Part shown: piece by piece, positions 50,286-53,423 of the stretch
How the letters are laid out: each line of letters begins with the position of its first letter
Position numbering within the stretch: position 1 is the first letter of the stretch
Source: JAKVKY01 sp964293585
GTDB lineage: Bacteria; Bacillota; Negativicutes; Acidaminococcales; Acidaminococcaceae
DNA length: 53,423 nt
NCBI GenBank assembly: GCA_964293585.1
Contig: CAXYYS010000012.1
Coordinates: 1-53,423 of the forward strand
Direction: 5' to 3'
Notes under the pieces: model-generated
Database searches by the model: none
Told to the model about the DNA's origin: nothing
The model's input: the letters and a program-made list of their open reading frames with translations, nothing else
Program-made: the position numbers and the translations under genes

Positions 50286-51746
50286 ATGGATTATTTTAAG
50301 GAAGCTGACGTCGTCGTCATTGGCGGCGGTATCGTCGGTACCGCGATCCTGCGTGAACTGAGCAAGTACCAGCTGCGCAGTATCCTGGTAGAAAAAGAAC
50401 CGGACCTGGCCATCGGGACCACTAAGGCTAACAGCGCTGTCTGCCATGCAGGATTTGATGCGCCGGTAGGCAGTATGAAAGCCCAGACTAATGTACGTGG
50501 CAACGAACTGTACCACGAGCTGGCGGAAGATTTGCAGCTGGATATAAAATGGTGCGGCTCTTACGTGGTGGCTACCACGGACGAGGAAGTAAAAGCTTTA
50601 GATACACTTTTGGAACGGGGCCAAAAAAATGGCGTGCCCGGTTTAAAAATTATTTCCGGCGACGAACTGCGCAAGGAAGAACCGAACCTGAGCACGGCCA
50701 AGGCTGCTTTGTGGGCACCTACGGCCGGGGTAATGTGGCCTTTTGGCTGCACGATTGCTTTTGCCCAGTGTGCGGTACAAAACGGCGCCGAAGTTATCCG
50801 CGATTGTGCGGTCACCGGCTTTGTGAAAGAAAACGGTGCGGTCACTGCAGTGACTACCAGCAAAGGTACGATTAAGACCAGGTTTGTCATCAACGCTGCC
50901 GGTGTATATGCCGACACGATTGCCAAATTAGCCGGCGATGAGAGTTTCACCATCACTCCCCGCAAAGGTGAATACATTTTGTTTGATAAGACGGCCGGCG
51001 CCGACCTGGTGTACGGTATCGTTTTCCCCTGCCCTACAAAAACCTCCAAGGGCATCCTGGTATGTACTACCAGCCACGGTAATACTTTTATCGGGCCTAA
51101 TGCCCAGGATCAGGACAATAAGGAAGATAATGCGGTGACCACTCCCGGCATGAACGAGATTATTGCCGGCGCTAAAAAGCTGGTACCGAATCTGCCCATG
51201 GGAGCAGCCATTACGGAATTTGCCGGCCTGCGTGCTGTGTCCAGCACCGGTGATTTTGTGCTGGGCGAAACCAAGGTGCCCGGTTTCTTTAACGCTGCCG
51301 GAACCCAGAGTCCCGGTTTGAGCGCCGCACCGGCTATTGCCGAACAGTTAGTGGCAGCGCTGGAGCGGACCACGAAACCGTTTGCATACAAAGAAAAATT
51401 TAATGGGAAGCTGCCGGTTAAAAAAGCATTTATCCGTATGAGTGCCGCTGAAAAAACAGCAGCCATTAAAAAGGACAGCCGTTTTGGACGCGTCATCTGC
51501 CGCTGCGAGACGGTTACGGAGGGTGAGATTGTGGCCGCTATTCACGAACCTTGCGGCGCCCTGACGGTGGACGGGGTGAAACGTCGTACCCGTGCCGGCA
51601 TGGGCAGATGCCAGGGTGGTTTCTGCGGCCCGCGTGTGGTACAGATTCTCTCCCGGGAATTACATATTCCCGTACCCCAGGTACTCAAGGAACGTCAGCA
51701 CAGCGAACTGTATTACGCTAAGTTTCCGGTAAAGGAGGGCAAATAA
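50286..51746 (+). CDS. GlpA-like FAD-dependent oxidoreductase with BFD-like [2Fe-2S] domain
   Basis: The 486-residue protein has the FAD-binding GGGIVGTAILRELSKYQLRS, the DAO-fold core (GGSSTGD-like loop FAGLRAVSSTGDFVLGE) and a C-terminal BFD-like cluster domain with CRCETVTEGEIVAAI and GMGRCQGGFCGPRVV, four Cys in C-x-C and C-x4-C. The pattern matches GlpA-type anaerobic glycerol-3-phosphate dehydrogenases, but related proteins oxidise hydroxyglutarate, so the substrate is open. It is first in a three-gene operon, two bases before the next gene. Confidence 0.85.
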   Translation: MDYFKEADVVVIGGGIVGTAILRELSKYQLRSILVEKEPDLAIGTTKANSAVCHAGFDAPVGSMKAQTNVRGNELYHELAEDLQLDIKWCGSYVVATTDEEVKALDTLLERGQKNGVPGLKIISGDELRKEEPNLSTAKAALWAPTAGVMWPFGCTIAFAQCAVQNGAEVIRDCAVTGFVKENGAVTAVTTSKGTIKTRFVINAAGVYADTIAKLAGDESFTITPRKGEYILFDKTAGADLVYGIVFPCPTKTSKGILVCTTSHGNTFIGPNAQDQDNKEDNAVTTPGMNEIIAGAKKLVPNLPMGAAITEFAGLRAVSSTGDFVLGETKVPGFFNAAGTQSPGLSAAPAIAEQLVAALERTTKPFAYKEKFNGKLPVKKAFIRMSAAEKTAAIKKDSRFGRVICRCETVTEGEIVAAIHEPCGALTVDGVKRRTRAGMGRCQGGFCGPRVVQILSRELHIPVPQVLKERQHSELYYAKFPVKEGK

Positions 51747-51748
51747 CC

Positions 51749-53020
51749 ATGAGTGAACTTTATGATGTAGTCATCGTGGGCGGCGGCCCTGCCGGATTGA
51801 GCGCGGCCTATAGCGCCTATCAAAACGGCGCCAGGAAGATTTTGGTGCTGGAGCGTGACCGGGAACTGGGCGGTATTTTGCAGCAGTGCATCCACAACGG
51901 TTTTGGCCTGCACCATTTTAAGGAAGAATTAACCGGACCCGGTTATGCGGGCCGGTGCGTTGATTTGATTAAGGATAAACCGGAGATTGAGACCCGGGTG
52001 GACACGATGGTCCTGGAAGTACACGAAGACAAGACGGTATTAGCTGTCAGCCCCACCAAAGGAATTTATACTGTCCAGGGCAAAACGGTGATCCTGACTA
52101 TGGGTTGCAGGGAACGTACCCGTGGTGCGATTCGTACTCCGGGCGGCAGACCGGCCGGTATTTTTACCGCCGGTGCGGCTCAGCGCATGGTAAATATGGA
52201 AGGCTACCTGCCCGGCAAAAAGATAGTCATCCTGGGCAGCGGCGATATCGGTCTGATCATGGCGCGTCGTATGAGCCTGGAAGGTTGCAAGGTCATGGCG
52301 GATATCGAAATCTGTCCGTTCTCTAACGGCCTGACCCGTAACATCGTGCAATGCTTAAATGATTATAATATTCCTTTGTATCTGGCCCATACTATTACCA
52401 GGATTCACGGCAAAGACCGTGTGACCGGCGTGACGGTAGCCAAAGTTGACAATAAGATGCAACCTATTCCCGGCACGGAGTTTGACATCGAGTGCGATAC
52501 CCTGCTCTTGTCCGTGGGTCTGATCCCGGAAAATGAACTGTCCCGGTCCCTGGGCATTAAACTGCACCGGCTGACCAGCGGTCCTATCGTGGATCAGCAC
52601 CGGGAAACCAGTCTGTCAGGTTTTTATGCCGCCGGCAACGTAGTGCATGTTCACGACCTGGTGGATTTTGTCTCGGATGAAGCTGAGATTGCCGGTAAGT
52701 TTGCTGCCCTGGATGCTCAGGGAAAACTGCCGGCCGTTAAACATGATGTGGCGGTAGAAGCTGTAAACGGTGTACGTACCTGTGTGCCTCAGCATCTCAG
52801 TCTGCCGGAAGGCGGCGAAGGCGCCCGGCTCTTTATGCGTGTTAGTGCGCCGGCCCGTAAAGTAACTTTGGAAATCAAACAGGGGGACGAGGTTTTGTTA
52901 AGCCGTATGCTCCCCGTAGTTAAACCCAGCGAGATGATCGCCGTGGAGGTTCCGGCAGCGATAACGGCCAAGATGACCGGTAGCTCTGTGACCGTGGGCT
53001 TAAAGCAGAAGGAGGCCTGA
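51749..53020 (+). CDS. FAD/NAD(P)-dependent oxidoreductase (GlpB-like partner)
   Basis: The 423-residue protein has an N-terminal FAD motif VVIVGGGPAGLSAAYSAYQN, a second dinucleotide motif KIVILGSGDIGLIMARRM near residue 160 and the ATG-type SLSGFYAAGNVVHVHDL, all typical of the pyridine nucleotide-disulfide oxidoreductase fold without the redox CxxxxC. Between the first and third gene it should pass electrons from the FAD dehydrogenase. It starts two bases after the first gene and ends two bases before the third. Confidence 0.85.
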   Translation: MSELYDVVIVGGGPAGLSAAYSAYQNGARKILVLERDRELGGILQQCIHNGFGLHHFKEELTGPGYAGRCVDLIKDKPEIETRVDTMVLEVHEDKTVLAVSPTKGIYTVQGKTVILTMGCRERTRGAIRTPGGRPAGIFTAGAAQRMVNMEGYLPGKKIVILGSGDIGLIMARRMSLEGCKVMADIEICPFSNGLTRNIVQCLNDYNIPLYLAHTITRIHGKDRVTGVTVAKVDNKMQPIPGTEFDIECDTLLLSVGLIPENELSRSLGIKLHRLTSGPIVDQHRETSLSGFYAAGNVVHVHDLVDFVSDEAEIAGKFAALDAQGKLPAVKHDVAVEAVNGVRTCVPQHLSLPEGGEGARLFMRVSAPARKVTLEIKQGDEVLLSRMLPVVKPSEMIAVEVPAAITAKMTGSSVTVGLKQKEA

Positions 53021-53022
53021 AC

Positions 53023-53397
53023 ATGGCAACTGAAAAGCGTGTGATGAACTGTATCATGTGCCCTATGGGCTGTGAATTGACGGTGACCCTGGAAGGCGGC
53101 AAGTTTGTCAGTGTTACCGGTAATACTTGTCCCCGGGGCGCCAAATATGCCGAGGATGAAGTAACAGCTCCCAAGAGAATGTTAACCAGTACGGTGCGGA
53201 TTAAAGGCGGTTTTCTGCCCCTGCTCCCCGTTGTCAGCAAGACCGTGATGCCTAAGGGTAAAGTTTTGGAAGCGGCGCAGGCTTTGCGCAGCGTGGAAGT
53301 CCAGGCTCCTGTTAAGGCAGGAGATGTGGTGGTAGCCAATATTTTAAATACCGGTGTGGATATTATTGCCAGCCGTAATATGGCCGCCAAGAATTAA
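53023..53397 (+). CDS. DUF1667 protein with four cysteines
   Basis: The 124-residue protein opens with CIMCPMGCELTVTLEGG and NTCPRGAKYAEDEV, a C-x2-C-x3-C...C set characteristic of DUF1667. The four cysteines probably bind a metal or an iron-sulfur cluster. DUF1667 genes commonly follow the two FAD enzymes and may act as electron carrier or as the third subunit of a GlpABC-like complex. The last 26 bases after it hold no feature. Confidence 0.85.
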   Translation: MATEKRVMNCIMCPMGCELTVTLEGGKFVSVTGNTCPRGAKYAEDEVTAPKRMLTSTVRIKGGFLPLLPVVSKTVMPKGKVLEAAQALRSVEVQAPVKAGDVVVANILNTGVDIIASRNMAAKN

Positions 53398-53423
53398 ATC
53401 TGCACTATAATAGGAAGTTTTTG

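Noticed and set aside
51651..51662. Further Noc-site-like sequence TCTCCCGGGAAT
   Set aside because: It departs from the palindrome at several positions; kept out of the candidate list.
1..53423. CRISPR arrays, tRNA or rRNA genes, prophage or defence systems
   Set aside because: No regularly spaced repeats, cloverleaf or rRNA sequence, phage genes or nuclease/methylase clusters were found by reading both strands.

Overview
The window is the replication-origin region of a diderm Firmicute, most likely one of the Negativicutes and perhaps near Phascolarctobacterium/Acidaminococcus (the genus is a guess). The gene order parB-soj-noc-rsmG-mnmG-mnmE-jag-yidC-yidD-rnpA-rpmH / dnaA-dnaN-yaaA-recF-dciA-remB-gyrB-gyrA is that of Firmicutes. 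A classical autotransporter with a C-terminal beta-barrel (1715-6064) shows that the cell has an outer membrane. Genes left of rpmH run mostly leftward and genes right of dnaA mostly rightward, so most transcription is co-directional with forks leaving an oriC placed at about 34.65-34.91 kb.

Layout. 0-9.8 kb, envelope genes: a secreted M48 protease diverging from the autotransporter, a DUF362 lipoprotein, a D-Ala-D-Ala carboxypeptidase and a YbjJ-type MFS permease. 9.9-13.5 kb: two cyclophilin-fold lipoproteins flanking a secreted alpha/beta hydrolase with a cysteine at the nucleophile position, divergent from a LysR regulator; one dyad overlaps both promoters. 13.5-14.5 kb: a small Ser-rich secreted protein and a 172-nt foldback (14176-14347) that looks like an independent structured RNA gene bounded by terminators. 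14.45-21.5 kb: a branched-chain amino acid ABC operon (two binding lipoproteins, livHMGF, then CBS-ACT and DUF951 genes). 22.1-33.0 kb: chromosome segregation, tRNA modification and membrane insertion genes, interrupted by an IS200-type element between jag and mnmE. 33.0-44.3 kb: dnaA, oriC, dnaN and the replication operon through gyrA, with thiN and an unknown gene between gyrB and gyrA. 44.3-53.4 kb: a CstA-type transporter, an MFS permease, a CBS-containing pyrophosphatase overlapping a GH3 lipoprotein, and a GlpA-like / FAD oxidoreductase / DUF1667 trio.

Segregation elements can be read directly: three perfect 16-bp parS sites (one inside parB, one between soj and noc, one upstream of cstA), a Noc-like ParB paralogue, and three near matches to the Bacillus Noc-binding palindrome. 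oriC shows about nine DnaA boxes followed by a DnaA-trio-like run and an AT-rich stretch. The least explained element is the 172-nt foldback at 14176-14347. No CRISPR array, rRNA, tRNA, prophage or defence system was seen.
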